Virus record (IMG/VR): IMGVR_UViG_3300027972_000026
Span: 1 to 41,391 of that record
Reading direction: 5' to 3' (one strand)
DNA length: 41,391 nt
From: a virus
This document shows, one piece after another, positions 15,214 to 24,280 of the stretch. The notes under the pieces were generated by a model. That model worked only from the letters and a program-made list of their open reading frames with translations. It ran no database searches and was not told the DNA's origin. Positions within the stretch are counted from its first letter, which is position 1. Each line of letters begins with the position of its first letter. Both the position numbers and the translations under genes were made by a program.

Positions 15214-15774
15214 ATGGAAGAAAATCGTATTAATGATGTGAATGTTGAAGCAGGACTAGTTGCCAATCCAGGTATGGCTATTGGTGAGAAACAGCTTAAG
15301 AATCGTTATAAGGTTGAGGCTTTTCGTGATGGTAAGCTTCTCTGGGTTGAGGAATTTGACAATCTAGTGGTTGATGTTGGTTTGAATGATTCGCTTGATA
15401 AACATCTAAAAGGAGCTGCCTATACTGCGGCTTGGTATGTTGGTGTGGTTGGTTCTTCGCCTACCTTTGCGGCGGCTGATACTATGAATGGCGCGCATGC
15501 GGGCTGGACCGAGCAGACCACCTATGACGAGGCTACTCGTCCTGTTCTGACTCTTGGTGCGGTGGCCGCTAAGAGCGTTGATAACACGGCTAGTAAAGCG
15601 GTGTTTACTATTAGTGGTACTGTAACTCTGGGTGGCGCTTTCACTGTTACTACGAGCAACAAGGGTGGCACAACTGGTATTCTCTATGGTGGTGGCGCCT
15701 TCTCGCAGAACCGCGCATTGGTCGACAATGACGTCTTGAACGTAACGATCACCTGCACAGCTGCGGCATCATAA
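15214..15774 (+). CDS. Phage structural protein (head/virion decoration)
   Basis: The 186-residue beta-rich protein has a short charged leader. The body pattern resembles a widespread phage virion family: YKVEAFRDGKLLWVEEFDNLVV, then DSLDKHLKGAAYTAAWYVGVV, GWTEQTTYDEATRP, SKAVFTISGTVTLGGAF, and a Gly-rich end. Codons become markedly G/C-ending from about 15400, as in other highly expressed structural genes here. Such proteins are probably capsid decoration or spike components; exact placement is unknown. AGGAGA precedes the ATG. Confidence 0.65.
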   Translation: MEENRINDVNVEAGLVANPGMAIGEKQLKNRYKVEAFRDGKLLWVEEFDNLVVDVGLNDSLDKHLKGAAYTAAWYVGVVGSSPTFAAADTMNGAHAGWTEQTTYDEATRPVLTLGAVAAKSVDNTASKAVFTISGTVTLGGAFTVTTSNKGGTTGILYGGGAFSQNRALVDNDVLNVTITCTAAAS

Positions 15775-15788
15775 TTTTGTTTTTTTAT

Positions 15789-15823
15789 TAGCCCTTTCTT
15801 CTGATGAAAGGGAGAAAGGGCTA
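15789..15823 (+). promoter_or_regulatory. 11-bp hairpin covering the next gene's ribosome binding site
   Basis: TAGCCCTTTCT (15789-15799) pairs perfectly with AGAAAGGGCTA (15813-15823). The 3' arm carries the only purine-rich candidate Shine-Dalgarno (GAAAGGG, 15814-15820) for the ATG at 15835. A T-run precedes rather than follows the stem, so this is not a normal terminator. It may lower or control translation of the next gene. Confidence 0.5.
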
Positions 15824-15834
15824 TAGAAAATATT

Positions 15835-16557
15835 ATGGCTACTAGATTATATTTACCAATATCTGGAACACCGCCATTAGCATCTTTAGCAGTTAATTCC
15901 AACTGGGAATTAAGTAACAATCTAGTTCGTTTACCTTGTTTTACAACTAAACAGAATACGGCGCTTACGAGTTATCAATATACCTGGCCCGCAGCACTAA
16001 CTCAACAGTGGGTTTGGCGTCAGTGGCAAACTGAGCGATTGACTACGGGTTACAGCTGGACAACTTCTGATACTGTCTCAATGGTTATTGGAAAATGTTA
16101 TGAAACAACCACTGCTGGTGATACTCATTTGGCCTATGTGATACGAGTAGTAAGTGATGATGGTTCAGTTATTCGTGGAGTAATTGGTTTATATCATGCT
16201 ACTAGTACTGAGTTTCCGTTAGTAGCAAGCGCTGCAACTAGAATTCATGCTGCAAGAGTTACTGGGGCCACAACCTTTTCCTCTCAAGCAGGAGATAGAA
16301 TAATTATTGAAATTGGTCTCCACGGTGTCACTCCGGGACTTCAATCAATTCAAATGAGATTCGGTGATCCTTCTGCCACCGCTGATTTTGCTCGTACAGC
16401 TGCTTTGACTACAGATTTATGTCCTTGGGTTGAATTATCTAGAACGGTCACATTTGGTTCTATAAATATTAATGAAGCTTCAACTTTAGCAGTTTCAAAT
16501 AAAATAATTACAGTATTGGAATCTAATGTTATAAATGAAACTTTATACAGACCGTGA
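15835..16557 (+). CDS. Phage structural protein with fibre-repeat tail
   Basis: The 240-residue beta-rich virion protein has a main domain (residues 1-205) with patterns seen in minor structural proteins of Gram-positive phages: QQWVWRQWQTERL, HLAYVIRVVSDDGSVIRG, GDRIIIEIGLHG. The last 35 residues (ININEASTLAVSNKIITVLE then NVINETL) resemble the 20-21 residue repeat that fills the long fibre encoded at 16966-20187. That suggests the two proteins co-assemble or that this gene is a shortened relative. Its ribosome binding site is weak and buried in a hairpin. Confidence 0.6.
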   Translation: MATRLYLPISGTPPLASLAVNSNWELSNNLVRLPCFTTKQNTALTSYQYTWPAALTQQWVWRQWQTERLTTGYSWTTSDTVSMVIGKCYETTTAGDTHLAYVIRVVSDDGSVIRGVIGLYHATSTEFPLVASAATRIHAARVTGATTFSSQAGDRIIIEIGLHGVTPGLQSIQMRFGDPSATADFARTAALTTDLCPWVELSRTVTFGSININEASTLAVSNKIITVLESNVINETLYRP

Positions 16558-16600
16558 TATATGATATTGTAAATGCAATGATCTAACAGCAGGAGGTATT

Positions 16601-16966
16601 ATGGCAGACCTTATTGATAGACTCACCCATGATAGTGAATATATGACACCGGCACGTCCAGGAATAGCTGTTCATGCTTTTGCGTCTGATTATATTATGT
16701 ATGCAGCAGGCACTCGCACAAATACAGAAATTATCCAGGCATATGACTTGCAGGGAGATGAATTAGCCCAAGCTATTTTGATAAAAACTGTACTAGATGG
16801 GAAAACAACAGCAATTAATAAGATGATCTACTCATTGAAAGTGCAGAGTGTGGCGCTTCTTCTTGGGGCTAAGCCTGACAGCAGCTATCCAAATCCGAAT
16901 GTCTACTTCGATATCAATGGTAACGTCAACAAAACACGTGTGGCAGCTGACCTAGAGATAACCTAA
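16601..16966 (+). CDS. Conserved phage protein, 121 aa, unknown role
   Basis: A start-proximal segment (DRLTHDSEYMTPARPGIAVH) is followed by a helical core (NTEIIQAYDLQGDELAQAIL, then KMIYSLKVQSVALLL) and a short beta end (VNKTRVAADLEI). The DLQGDE-Q motif and location beside fibre genes recall small proteins of actinophage-like structural modules whose function I do not know. AGGAGG is well placed. The stop overlaps the start of the long fibre gene (TAATG), so the two are coupled. It could be a fibre chaperone or a small baseplate component. Confidence 0.6.
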   Translation: MADLIDRLTHDSEYMTPARPGIAVHAFASDYIMYAAGTRTNTEIIQAYDLQGDELAQAILIKTVLDGKTTAINKMIYSLKVQSVALLLGAKPDSSYPNPNVYFDINGNVNKTRVAADLEIT

Positions 16967-19900
16967 TGGGCATAAAAGTATCTCGGACACGCTTTGCTGC
17001 AAGAACTACTACCGGCACACAAGATATTACTGCCAGTCTTGATGGGCTTACTCCTAAAGCAGCATTGTTTTTATATTCGTATGCCACAGCAGATGGTACG
17101 CCCGCGAATGGTCTTGCTAGATTCATTGGAGCGACTGATGGCAGTACCCATGCAGTGCGACGCTACGGTGATGCAGACAATCTTGATACCACATCAGTTG
17201 GTGCTGGTGCTGACAACACCATACCTATTATTTTGACAGATCCGTCAGGAAACCTATTAGCAGAAGGTGCTTTCTCTGCCTGGATCACAAACGGCATAAC
17301 AATAAGTTGGACTGTCACTACTGGTACAGCTATATTGATAGATGTTATCTTTTTTGCCGGAAGTGACTTGAGTGCAGACGTCTCTATCACGACACTGACA
17401 AATGCAGTAGACACAGTTCACGATGTAACAAGTGTTGGCTTTGAGCCCGACGACCTGATTGCTTTTGTGGCGGCAGGTACTGGAATGGCGTTAGGTTTCA
17501 CGCATAGTAATCGTGCTAGTACTTATACGCAGAATAGCTTGTATCAGAGAGGGCGTAATGGACAAGCTACTTCTCAGAATATGGCTATTCTACGTAGTAG
17601 TTATGGGTGTCTAGTACCAGCTGGATCTACGTCATCAGATGCAAGCTCTAAATTAGAATTTGGGAGTTTTGACTCTAGTGGTTTTTCAGTAACAACAAGG
17701 CTTTCTGCACCTGGCTCAGGATCAACCTTAGTGGTATTAGCACTTAGGTATGGGACGAGTCCAGTGGTGGAGTCTACTAATTATATATATTCAACACCTA
17801 CGGCAACAGGTAGCAACACGGATGCTAATGCGGGATTTACACCTCAGTTTGTTATGTATGCAGCATCAATTATGGAAGCTACCGATACGTTTTATACAGA
17901 CTCTTTAGCAGGCTCGCATGCAACCATAACTATAGATGCCAGTGGACAGTGTTGCACGGCATACACATCCGAGGACAACCAGGGTACGACAGACACCCAG
18001 TCTTTATCAGACGACCAAGCAGTAAACTTGCCATTAGATAGTGGGGCTGCCGGATTAGCGGCGACGTTTACTGAATTTACAAGTTCTGGTGTAACACTAA
18101 ATTGGTCAGACGTTGAGGCGAACGCTAAACTTTGGCTTGGATTTGCCATAGGTACAGATAGTGCCGCCCCGCAAAATATTGATGAAAGTGTAGTCCTTGC
18201 TAGAAATTGTGGGATTGCAATTGGATCTGATAGTAATCTTCTGGATTCGATATTATTAAGTAATTATTTAACTATAACCGCTGAAGGTAATAAAGTTGGT
18301 GGAGCAATTGAGGAATCAATCAATCTCGGATTAATCCTCCGAGTAACCCAACCAATGCCTCAAAATATAGAAGAAAGTGTCACATTAGTAATACATTCCG
18401 GAATTAGTAACGATAGTCAGATAATTGCCCTGAATGAAATTAGTTTGAATAAAGTAAATGCAGAAGGTAATGCTGATATTGCAAACGTGATTGATAGCAC
18501 ATTGCTTGGGAAATTCGAGAATATTAGTATAACGACGGATGTAAATGTTCTCGACATAACAACCCTAGCAAGATTTGATGATATTTCTTCTCTTGAAATA
18601 AGGGTTATTTCTGAATCATTTATTTTAGCACGCTTCGCAGCTCTAGCATCAGAGGGCGCTCGGCCAGAGATTGAAGAATCTGTGACACTAGCAAAATCTG
18701 CCGGACAAAGTAGTAGCGATTTAGTAAATATTTATGATTTTATAACTTTTACACATTTTATAAGTATTACTATAAGGGAAGTACCAACTATTACTGAGGT
18801 AATTACGCTTTTGCGGTTAGTCGCCCAAACTGGTGGAACTCAGACAAACGAGAATGATGTAGCAAGTCTAGTAAAATTTAGTGGATTTGCAGCATTCGAA
18901 GAGCGTGAAGGTCTTAATGAAGGTGTTAGTTTATCATATTCTCTTGGAATGGCCCTATTGCAAGAGGGTATCAGTCATGTAAGTGAAGATGTGAACGTTG
19001 GCCGATTACTTGGTATAGTGCCAAATGAACAGGGTCGAGTTAGTGATACTATATCCCTAAATCGATTGTCTAGTATAGTTTCAAATTCCCAAGAGCAAGT
19101 TCTTAATGCTATTTCTTTAAATCGACTGACTGGTATAACTTCGAATGATCAAGGTCAACTTGCCGATGCTATATCTTTAAATAGATTAACCAGTATAGCT
19201 GCAAGTGAATTACCCCTTTCAATCATTCAAAGTATTTCTTTAAATCGATTATTTGGTATAACTTCGAATGATCAAGGTCAAGTTAGTAATGCTATATCTT
19301 TAAATCGATTAGATAACGTAACCACAAGTGAATTACCTTTTTCAATCATTCAAAATGTTTCTTTAAATCGATTGGCGGGTATAAGTGGAATATCACTCTG
19401 CCAAGTTAATGATAATTTATCTTTGAGTAAGCTTATTAATATAATTATTATTGACGAAACAATTGGGCAGTATAGTGAGATTTTAACTTTAGGTCGTGGT
19501 CTTAGTATATCTGTTTTCCAAGAAGGAGTGAGCCATGTAGGGGAAACCATATCCTTAAATCGATTAAATGAAATAGCGATTAGCGAACAGAACAGGATTC
19601 ATAATAGTTTATTATTTGGTCGAACTAATGGAATAGGTCTTAATGATCAATACCAAATTCTTAGTAATTTGATATTTGCTCGATCAAGTGGGTTGGGTAT
19701 TAGTACACAGATTGCTATTGACGATGATGTTACTCTTAGTAAATTTAGTGTATTTAATACTTCTTCGCAATTGATATTGAACGAGTTACTATCATTATCA
19801 AAATTAGATAATTTGGCAATTCTTGATAGTCGATATCTGCTGGAAAATATTAATTTGCAATATAATAATGGATTGTCGTTAATTGATGGGTCAATAATTT

Positions 19901-20187
19901 TTGAAGAGATCGAACTTGGTAGAATAGACATTGTTACTCTTATAGCACTTTTATTTGCTAATAATGTTATTGGTCTTAATCAATTTAAATCTATTATAGC
20001 TGAACCACAATCTTTATATATCTATGACAACGGGGATCATGCTGTTGGAGTATTATTCCGAGACAAACGAGCCGAAGTATTATTTCGAGACAAACGAGCC
20101 GAAGTATTATTTCGAGACAAACGAGTTGAGGTATTATTCCATGATAAGCGTGCTTCCGTTTTATGGAGAGATAAAATAAGAAAATAA
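16966..20187 (+). CDS. Long repeat fibre protein, 1073 aa
   Basis: Residues 1 to about 400 hold beta-sandwich domains that look duplicated: LTPKAALFLYSYAT, GFEPDDLIAFVAAGTG and GFTPQFVMYAAS occupy equivalent places. Residues about 403-1018 are some 29 repeats of 20-21 residues with pattern I-(E/N)-(E/A)-(S/I)-(V/S)-L-(A/N)-R-(L/F)-x-x-(I), for example NAISLNRLTGITSNDQGQ. These predict an extended beta-structured shaft. Residues 1029-1073 are five short units based on VLFRDKRAE. The array is most alike at DNA level in the middle (19100-19380), a sign of recent duplication. It lacks signal peptide and membrane segments, so it is a virion fibre. Start is coupled to the previous gene. Confidence 0.75.
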   Translation: MGIKVSRTRFAARTTTGTQDITASLDGLTPKAALFLYSYATADGTPANGLARFIGATDGSTHAVRRYGDADNLDTTSVGAGADNTIPIILTDPSGNLLAEGAFSAWITNGITISWTVTTGTAILIDVIFFAGSDLSADVSITTLTNAVDTVHDVTSVGFEPDDLIAFVAAGTGMALGFTHSNRASTYTQNSLYQRGRNGQATSQNMAILRSSYGCLVPAGSTSSDASSKLEFGSFDSSGFSVTTRLSAPGSGSTLVVLALRYGTSPVVESTNYIYSTPTATGSNTDANAGFTPQFVMYAASIMEATDTFYTDSLAGSHATITIDASGQCCTAYTSEDNQGTTDTQSLSDDQAVNLPLDSGAAGLAATFTEFTSSGVTLNWSDVEANAKLWLGFAIGTDSAAPQNIDESVVLARNCGIAIGSDSNLLDSILLSNYLTITAEGNKVGGAIEESINLGLILRVTQPMPQNIEESVTLVIHSGISNDSQIIALNEISLNKVNAEGNADIANVIDSTLLGKFENISITTDVNVLDITTLARFDDISSLEIRVISESFILARFAALASEGARPEIEESVTLAKSAGQSSSDLVNIYDFITFTHFISITIREVPTITEVITLLRLVAQTGGTQTNENDVASLVKFSGFAAFEEREGLNEGVSLSYSLGMALLQEGISHVSEDVNVGRLLGIVPNEQGRVSDTISLNRLSSIVSNSQEQVLNAISLNRLTGITSNDQGQLADAISLNRLTSIAASELPLSIIQSISLNRLFGITSNDQGQVSNAISLNRLDNVTTSELPFSIIQNVSLNRLAGISGISLCQVNDNLSLSKLINIIIIDETIGQYSEILTLGRGLSISVFQEGVSHVGETISLNRLNEIAISEQNRIHNSLLFGRTNGIGLNDQYQILSNLIFARSSGLGISTQIAIDDDVTLSKFSVFNTSSQLILNELLSLSKLDNLAILDSRYLLENINLQYNNGLSLIDGSIIFEEIELGRIDIVTLIALLFANNVIGLNQFKSIIAEPQSLYIYDNGDHAVGVLFRDKRAEVLFRDKRAEVLFRDKRVEVLFHDKRASVLWRDKIRK
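19051..19380 (+). repeat. Tandem 60/63-base repeats inside the fibre gene
   Basis: Copies containing a (T)CTTTAAATCGA core recur with alternating 60- and 63-base spacing (near 19111, 19171, 19234, 19294, 19357), so the true unit is 123 bases or 41 residues. Degenerate copies extend on both sides, from about 18175 to 20020. They encode the fibre shaft. Confidence 0.85.
20050..20184 (+). repeat. Five 27-base tandem repeats at fibre C-terminus
   Basis: Units at 20050, 20077, 20104, 20131 and 20158 each encode a nine-residue VLFRDKRAE-type peptide. The first three are nearly identical and the last two diverged. They are adjacent without spacers, so this is not a CRISPR array. Confidence 0.9.
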
Positions 20188-20196
20188 GGAGGTTAG

Positions 20197-20550
20197 ATGC
20201 AGACAGTTTTACCAGATAAAGATCCTAATAATATTGAACCATATTTTGTTGTTTGGTGCGATAAAGAATCTGGTCTTAATGATGGTAGCAAACACGATCA
20301 TGGTGAATTACAAGGATCGACTATTTCTACTAGTGAATGGCTTTTTCCAGAGGGATCAGAATTAACTGAAAAATCCTCTAATCAAAATGCACTTACAATT
20401 GCTGGTGTTGAATATGATATTGATACCGTTTGTACTATTTGGTTAGAAGGTGGTGTGCATAATAAAGATTATCCGATAACTTGCCGAATTGTTACATATG
20501 ATGGTCGAACTTTAGATAAGACCATCCTAATTCCAGTAAGACAAAATTAA
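20197..20550 (+). CDS. Small beta-rich structural protein (fibre/Ig-like adaptor)
   Basis: The 117-residue protein reads as one beta-sandwich: PYFVVWCDKESGLNDGS, then ISTSEWLFPEG, then TVCTIWLEGGVHNKDYPITC, ending RTLDKTILIPVRQN. The W..S.W and V-x-x-WL-x-GG-x-x-x-x-Y signature with an RT-D-T end matches a small phage family found among neck, fibre-adaptor and decoration genes. It starts ten bases after the long fibre with a perfect AAGGAGG, so it probably works with it. Confidence 0.6.
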   Translation: MQTVLPDKDPNNIEPYFVVWCDKESGLNDGSKHDHGELQGSTISTSEWLFPEGSELTEKSSNQNALTIAGVEYDIDTVCTIWLEGGVHNKDYPITCRIVTYDGRTLDKTILIPVRQN

Positions 20551-20569
20551 AGACATAGGAGAAATTAAA

Positions 20570-21148
20570 ATGACTACGGACTTGACAAAAGAAGATCTCG
20601 CATATTTTTCAGCAGAAAAGGTTGCTTTTCACGAAAAGGCACGATTAGTTGGAGTATTTGGCACGCCTGTAAATGCGGTTAATGCTTCTGGGACTTTAAC
20701 CATTGGGGCTATCGGTACTGCCGGGGATACTTTTACTATCGGAAATAAAGTGTTCACTTGCGTGGCTAATGGGACGGCAAATGAAGATGGTGAAGTTAAT
20801 ATCGGAACTGATAAGGCGACATTCCAGACCGCCGTTAAAGCCGCTATTAATGGGACCGATGGATATAATGTTGCTCATACTCAAGTTGTTTGTGGAACGA
20901 TTTCGGGTGATAATTATCCCATTACAGCTATTGTGCCAGGAGTGGCGGCAAACACTATTCCCACAACTTCAGATTTTACTGCTGGTGGAAATCTGTTTGT
21001 TGCTGCCACTTTAGGTAGTGGGGTAGATGGAACCATTGGGGTTCATGGTCAGCCGATGGTAGATGCATCTTATTTGTATATTTGCATAGTTGATAATACC
21101 ATCGTTGACAAAAATTGGCGTCGTGTTTCTCTTGGTAGTGCCTTCTAA
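20570..21148 (+). CDS. Head fibre / decoration protein
   Basis: The 192-residue protein has a short helical leader, then a beta domain common in phage virion proteins (GTLTIGAIGTAGDTFTIGNK, then GEVNIGTDKATFQTAVKAAI, then PGVAANTIPTT). It ends GVHGQPMVDASYLYICIVDN-WRRVSLGSAF, the typical C-terminal strand pair of head-fibre and spike proteins. It lies directly before the portal, as capsid decoration genes often do. Codons are regular and the ribosome binding site (AGGAGA) is good. Confidence 0.65.
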   Translation: MTTDLTKEDLAYFSAEKVAFHEKARLVGVFGTPVNAVNASGTLTIGAIGTAGDTFTIGNKVFTCVANGTANEDGEVNIGTDKATFQTAVKAAINGTDGYNVAHTQVVCGTISGDNYPITAIVPGVAANTIPTTSDFTAGGNLFVAATLGSGVDGTIGVHGQPMVDASYLYICIVDNTIVDKNWRRVSLGSAF

Positions 21149-21212
21149 AGGAAGAATCCTGGCAAACTATGTATGCTTGTTAAAACTATTTTAATTAAGG
21201 AGGTGGTGTCTA

Positions 21213-22490
21213 GTGCCCAATATTTCATTTCGTAATCGTTTAAAACATGCATGGAATGCCATTAGATATGGAGAGTCTAATCTGGTATATGGTAGATCTT
21301 TTGGACCATCATATGGTGTGAGACAAGATTTGTATCGCTTACGTTCTGGGGTGGAAACTTCATTTATTGCTTCTATTTATACTAGAATTGGCATAGATGT
21401 AGCTTCAATTCCGATTCAACACGTTCGTCTTGACGAAAATGAGAGATATATCGAAACTATCAAATCTGGTCTTAATAATTGTCTCACATTAGAAGCGAAT
21501 ATAGACCAAACAGGTCGTGCCTTTATACAAGATATTGTAATGTCTATGTGTGATGAAGGCGTTGTAGCAGTAGTACCAGTCGATACAACAATGAATCCGG
21601 CACTTACTGGTTCATATGATATTATAACAATGCGAACAGCAAAAATTGTTAGTTGGTATCCAAAACATGTTCGAGTCAATATTTATAATGATGAAACTGG
21701 ACATAAACAAGATATCACTCTTCCCAAAACAATGGTTGCCATTGTTGAAAATCCGCTTTTTGCAGTGATGAATGGGCCAAATTCTACTTTACAGCGTCTT
21801 ATGACAAAATTAAATCTTTTAGATGTAATAGATCAGCAGTCAGGATCTGGAAAGTTAGATTTAATTATCCAATTGCCATATGTTGTTAAAACAGAAGCTC
21901 GAAGGCAGCAAGCTGAAACTAGAAGGAAGGATATTGAAAGTCAGTTGCAAGATTCGAAATATGGTATTGCTTATACCGATGGAACTGAAAAAGTTACTCA
22001 ATTGAATAGACCTGCAGAAAATAACCTGATGGGACAGATCGAATACCTGACGAGTATGCTTTATAGCCAGTTGGGATTAACGAAAGCTGTCTTTGATGGG
22101 ACTGCAAGTGAAACAGAGATGATAAATTATTATAATCGTTCAATTGAACCAATTTTGGCCGCGGTTGTAAATGGTATGAAACGAGTTTTTATAACTAAAA
22201 CTGGTAGAACTCAAGGACAGTCTATTGAAGCGCTTAGAGATCCATTTAAACTTGTTCCAATTAGCCAAATAGCTGATGTGGCCGACAAGTTTAGTAGAAA
22301 TGAAATTCTAAGTTCTAACGAGCTTCGTCAGATTGTTGGTCGAAAGCCAAGTAATCAGGACGGGGCAGATGAATTACGCAATAAGACCCTTAATAAGTCC
22401 AAGGTTCAATCCCAGGCAGAATCGGAACCCGTTTCATCTGAATCACCTACCTCTATTATAGATATGATTAAAGAAAATGAAGGAGTTTAA
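21213..22490 (+). CDS. Portal protein (HK97-like)
   Basis: The 425-residue protein forms the dodecameric vertex ring through which DNA enters. Features of the HK97-type portal family are visible: the start region SFRNRLKHAWNAIR, ASIYTRIGIDVASIPIQHV (conserved first helix), YDIITMRTAKIVSWYPKHVRV, a helical stem near residues 225-255 (TEARRQQAETRRKDIESQL), then GTEKVTQLNRPAENNLM and a Gln/Ser-rich tail. It starts with GTG 21213, nine bases after AAGGAGG. Its end carries the GAAGGAG used by the protease-capsid gene four bases later. The position between decoration and capsid genes is normal. Confidence 0.9.
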   Translation: MPNISFRNRLKHAWNAIRYGESNLVYGRSFGPSYGVRQDLYRLRSGVETSFIASIYTRIGIDVASIPIQHVRLDENERYIETIKSGLNNCLTLEANIDQTGRAFIQDIVMSMCDEGVVAVVPVDTTMNPALTGSYDIITMRTAKIVSWYPKHVRVNIYNDETGHKQDITLPKTMVAIVENPLFAVMNGPNSTLQRLMTKLNLLDVIDQQSGSGKLDLIIQLPYVVKTEARRQQAETRRKDIESQLQDSKYGIAYTDGTEKVTQLNRPAENNLMGQIEYLTSMLYSQLGLTKAVFDGTASETEMINYYNRSIEPILAAVVNGMKRVFITKTGRTQGQSIEALRDPFKLVPISQIADVADKFSRNEILSSNELRQIVGRKPSNQDGADELRNKTLNKSKVQSQAESEPVSSESPTSIIDMIKENEGV

Positions 22491-22493
22491 ATA

Positions 22494-24260
22494 ATGACTA
22501 AGTCAAAATACGATTTTGGTGGCTATGCTACTAAAAACGGACTTAAATGCACCGATGGAAGGATAATCCATCAAGATGCATTTAAGGACAACGATGGCCA
22601 AATTGTACCGCTAGTTTGGCAGCATCAGCATAATGAACCATCCAATGTTCTGGGCCACGCGTTGCTTGAAAATCGACCTGATGGAGTATATGCTTATTGT
22701 ACTTTTAATGGTACCGACTCAGGAAAGAACGCACGGATTCTTGTAGAACATGGGGATGTGTCATTCTTATCGATTTATGCGAATCAACTAGTTGAAAAAG
22801 CTAAGAATGTTATTCATGGGGTGATTCGTGAAGTTTCTCTTGTTATGGCTGGCGCAAATCCTGGTGCAGTAATTGATAATTTTGCTTTTGAACATGGTGA
22901 CGGTAGTTATAGTCCAGATGAAGAGGAAGCAATTATTTATACTGGTTTGGGAATCGAAAAGAAAGAAGAAGAGCCATCTAAACCAGTTAAACAACCAGCT
23001 AAACCGAGTATTAACGAGGTTGCTCATGCAGATGATGGCGCTTCCGCATCAAAAGATGATGAAACTGTTCAGGATGTTTTTGATACTCTTAGTGAAAAGC
23101 AAAAAACCGCTGTATATGCAATTGTAGGTGCGCTAGTTGATGACGGCGCCCAAGACGAAGAAGATATGGCTCAATCCGATGTAAATTCCAACGATGAAGG
23201 AGATAAAGGTACAATGAAAAGCAACGTTTTTGATGGAACTGCAGTTAACAATCGAGTTTATCTTTCGCATGATCAATTCGACGAGATCACGAAGGACGCA
23301 GCCCGCTTCGGCTCATTGAAGCAGGCGATTATGGAGCACGCTGGAACCTATGGTATTGATAATATTGATTATTTGTTCCCAGATGCACGCTTGGTAGAGA
23401 ACCAACCCGCTTTCCTTGCTCGTGAAACTACTTGGGTGGCTCCAGTCATGAGCGGAACTCGTCACACTCCATTTTCTCGTATTAAGAGTGTCTATGCTGA
23501 CATTACTGTTGACACTGCCCGCGCTATGGGCTATGTCACTGGTGCTATGAAAAAGGATGAGGTCTTTGGGTTGCTGAAACGGACCACCACCCCGACCACG
23601 ATTTACAAGAAGCAAAAATTGGATCGGAATGATATTCTTGACATTACCGATCTGGATATTGTTGCATGGCTGAAAGCCGAAATGCGCATGATGCTGGACG
23701 AGGAGATTGCTCGCGCAGTATTGGTTGGCGATGGTCGCTCGGGTGTTTCTGATGATAAGATTGACGAAACCTGTATTCGCCCAATTTGGACCGACAGCGA
23801 TCTGTATGCTCATCATCTCCAACTGCCTTCCACTGATAATTTGCCAGAAGAAGTTATCGACAAGATCACGGCTGGCCGCGTCAATTACAAGGGATCTGGG
23901 AGTCCGACTCTCTTTACTAGCCCCAGTTTTCTGAGCTCCATGCTGTTGATTAAGGATAGTCTTGGGTATCGGATCTACAAGACCGAAGCCGATCTCGCAG
24001 CTGTTCTTCGCGTTAAGAATATTGTCGAAGTTCCGATTATGGAATCTCTTCATCGAACCGATACTCTCGAATACGATTTGCTTGGTATTGTTGTTAATCT
24101 GTATGATTACACCATCGGCGCCGACAAGGGTGGTGCTGTGAGCATGTTTGATGACTTCGATATTGACTATAACCAGTACAAGTATTTGATCGAGACTCGT
24201 ATTTCTGGCGCTTTGACCCAGCCGAAGTCCGCTTTGGTCATTGAGCGCGCCCAAGCATAG
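22494..24260 (+). CDS. Prohead protease-major capsid fusion
   Basis: The 588-residue protein joins two head-assembly parts. Residues 1 to about 135 are an HK97-type prohead serine protease: LVWQHQHN with H44/H46, GDVSFLSIYAN with candidate nucleophile S90 or S93, and IREVSLVMAGANPGA. Residues about 140-240 are a charged, Lys/Pro/Asp-rich linker that could act as scaffold (delta) domain. Residues 241-588 are an HK97-fold major capsid protein. Translation can also start inside, at ATG 23214 (codon 241), preceded by AAGGAGA. Codons turn G/C-ending and regular after about 23250, as for a very highly expressed protein. So the gene probably makes a few fusions and many free capsid subunits. Confidence 0.9.
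   Translation: MTKSKYDFGGYATKNGLKCTDGRIIHQDAFKDNDGQIVPLVWQHQHNEPSNVLGHALLENRPDGVYAYCTFNGTDSGKNARILVEHGDVSFLSIYANQLVEKAKNVIHGVIREVSLVMAGANPGAVIDNFAFEHGDGSYSPDEEEAIIYTGLGIEKKEEEPSKPVKQPAKPSINEVAHADDGASASKDDETVQDVFDTLSEKQKTAVYAIVGALVDDGAQDEEDMAQSDVNSNDEGDKGTMKSNVFDGTAVNNRVYLSHDQFDEITKDAARFGSLKQAIMEHAGTYGIDNIDYLFPDARLVENQPAFLARETTWVAPVMSGTRHTPFSRIKSVYADITVDTARAMGYVTGAMKKDEVFGLLKRTTTPTTIYKKQKLDRNDILDITDLDIVAWLKAEMRMMLDEEIARAVLVGDGRSGVSDDKIDETCIRPIWTDSDLYAHHLQLPSTDNLPEEVIDKITAGRVNYKGSGSPTLFTSPSFLSSMLLIKDSLGYRIYKTEADLAAVLRVKNIVEVPIMESLHRTDTLEYDLLGIVVNLYDYTIGADKGGAVSMFDDFDIDYNQYKYLIETRISGALTQPKSALVIERAQA
23197..23216 (+). promoter_or_regulatory. Internal ribosome binding site for free capsid protein
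   Basis: AAGGAGA (23197-23203) is ten bases before an in-frame ATG at 23214, codon 241 of the fusion. Initiation here would yield a 348-residue major capsid protein beginning MKSNVFDGT. Confidence 0.65.
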
Positions 24261-24280
24261 TAGTCTAAAGGAGCTCTAAT

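Noticed and set aside
15777-15823. Rho-independent terminator before the gene at 15835
   Set aside because: The T-run precedes the hairpin on the plus strand and an A-rich, not T-rich, stretch follows it.
20050-20184. 27-base direct repeats as a possible CRISPR array
   Set aside because: Units abut with no spacers and encode a nine-residue repeat in frame with the fibre gene.
23313-24254. 313-codon open frame on the minus strand
   Set aside because: It lies opposite the capsid gene, whose biased codons keep that frame open. It has no ribosome binding site and reads as low-quality protein.
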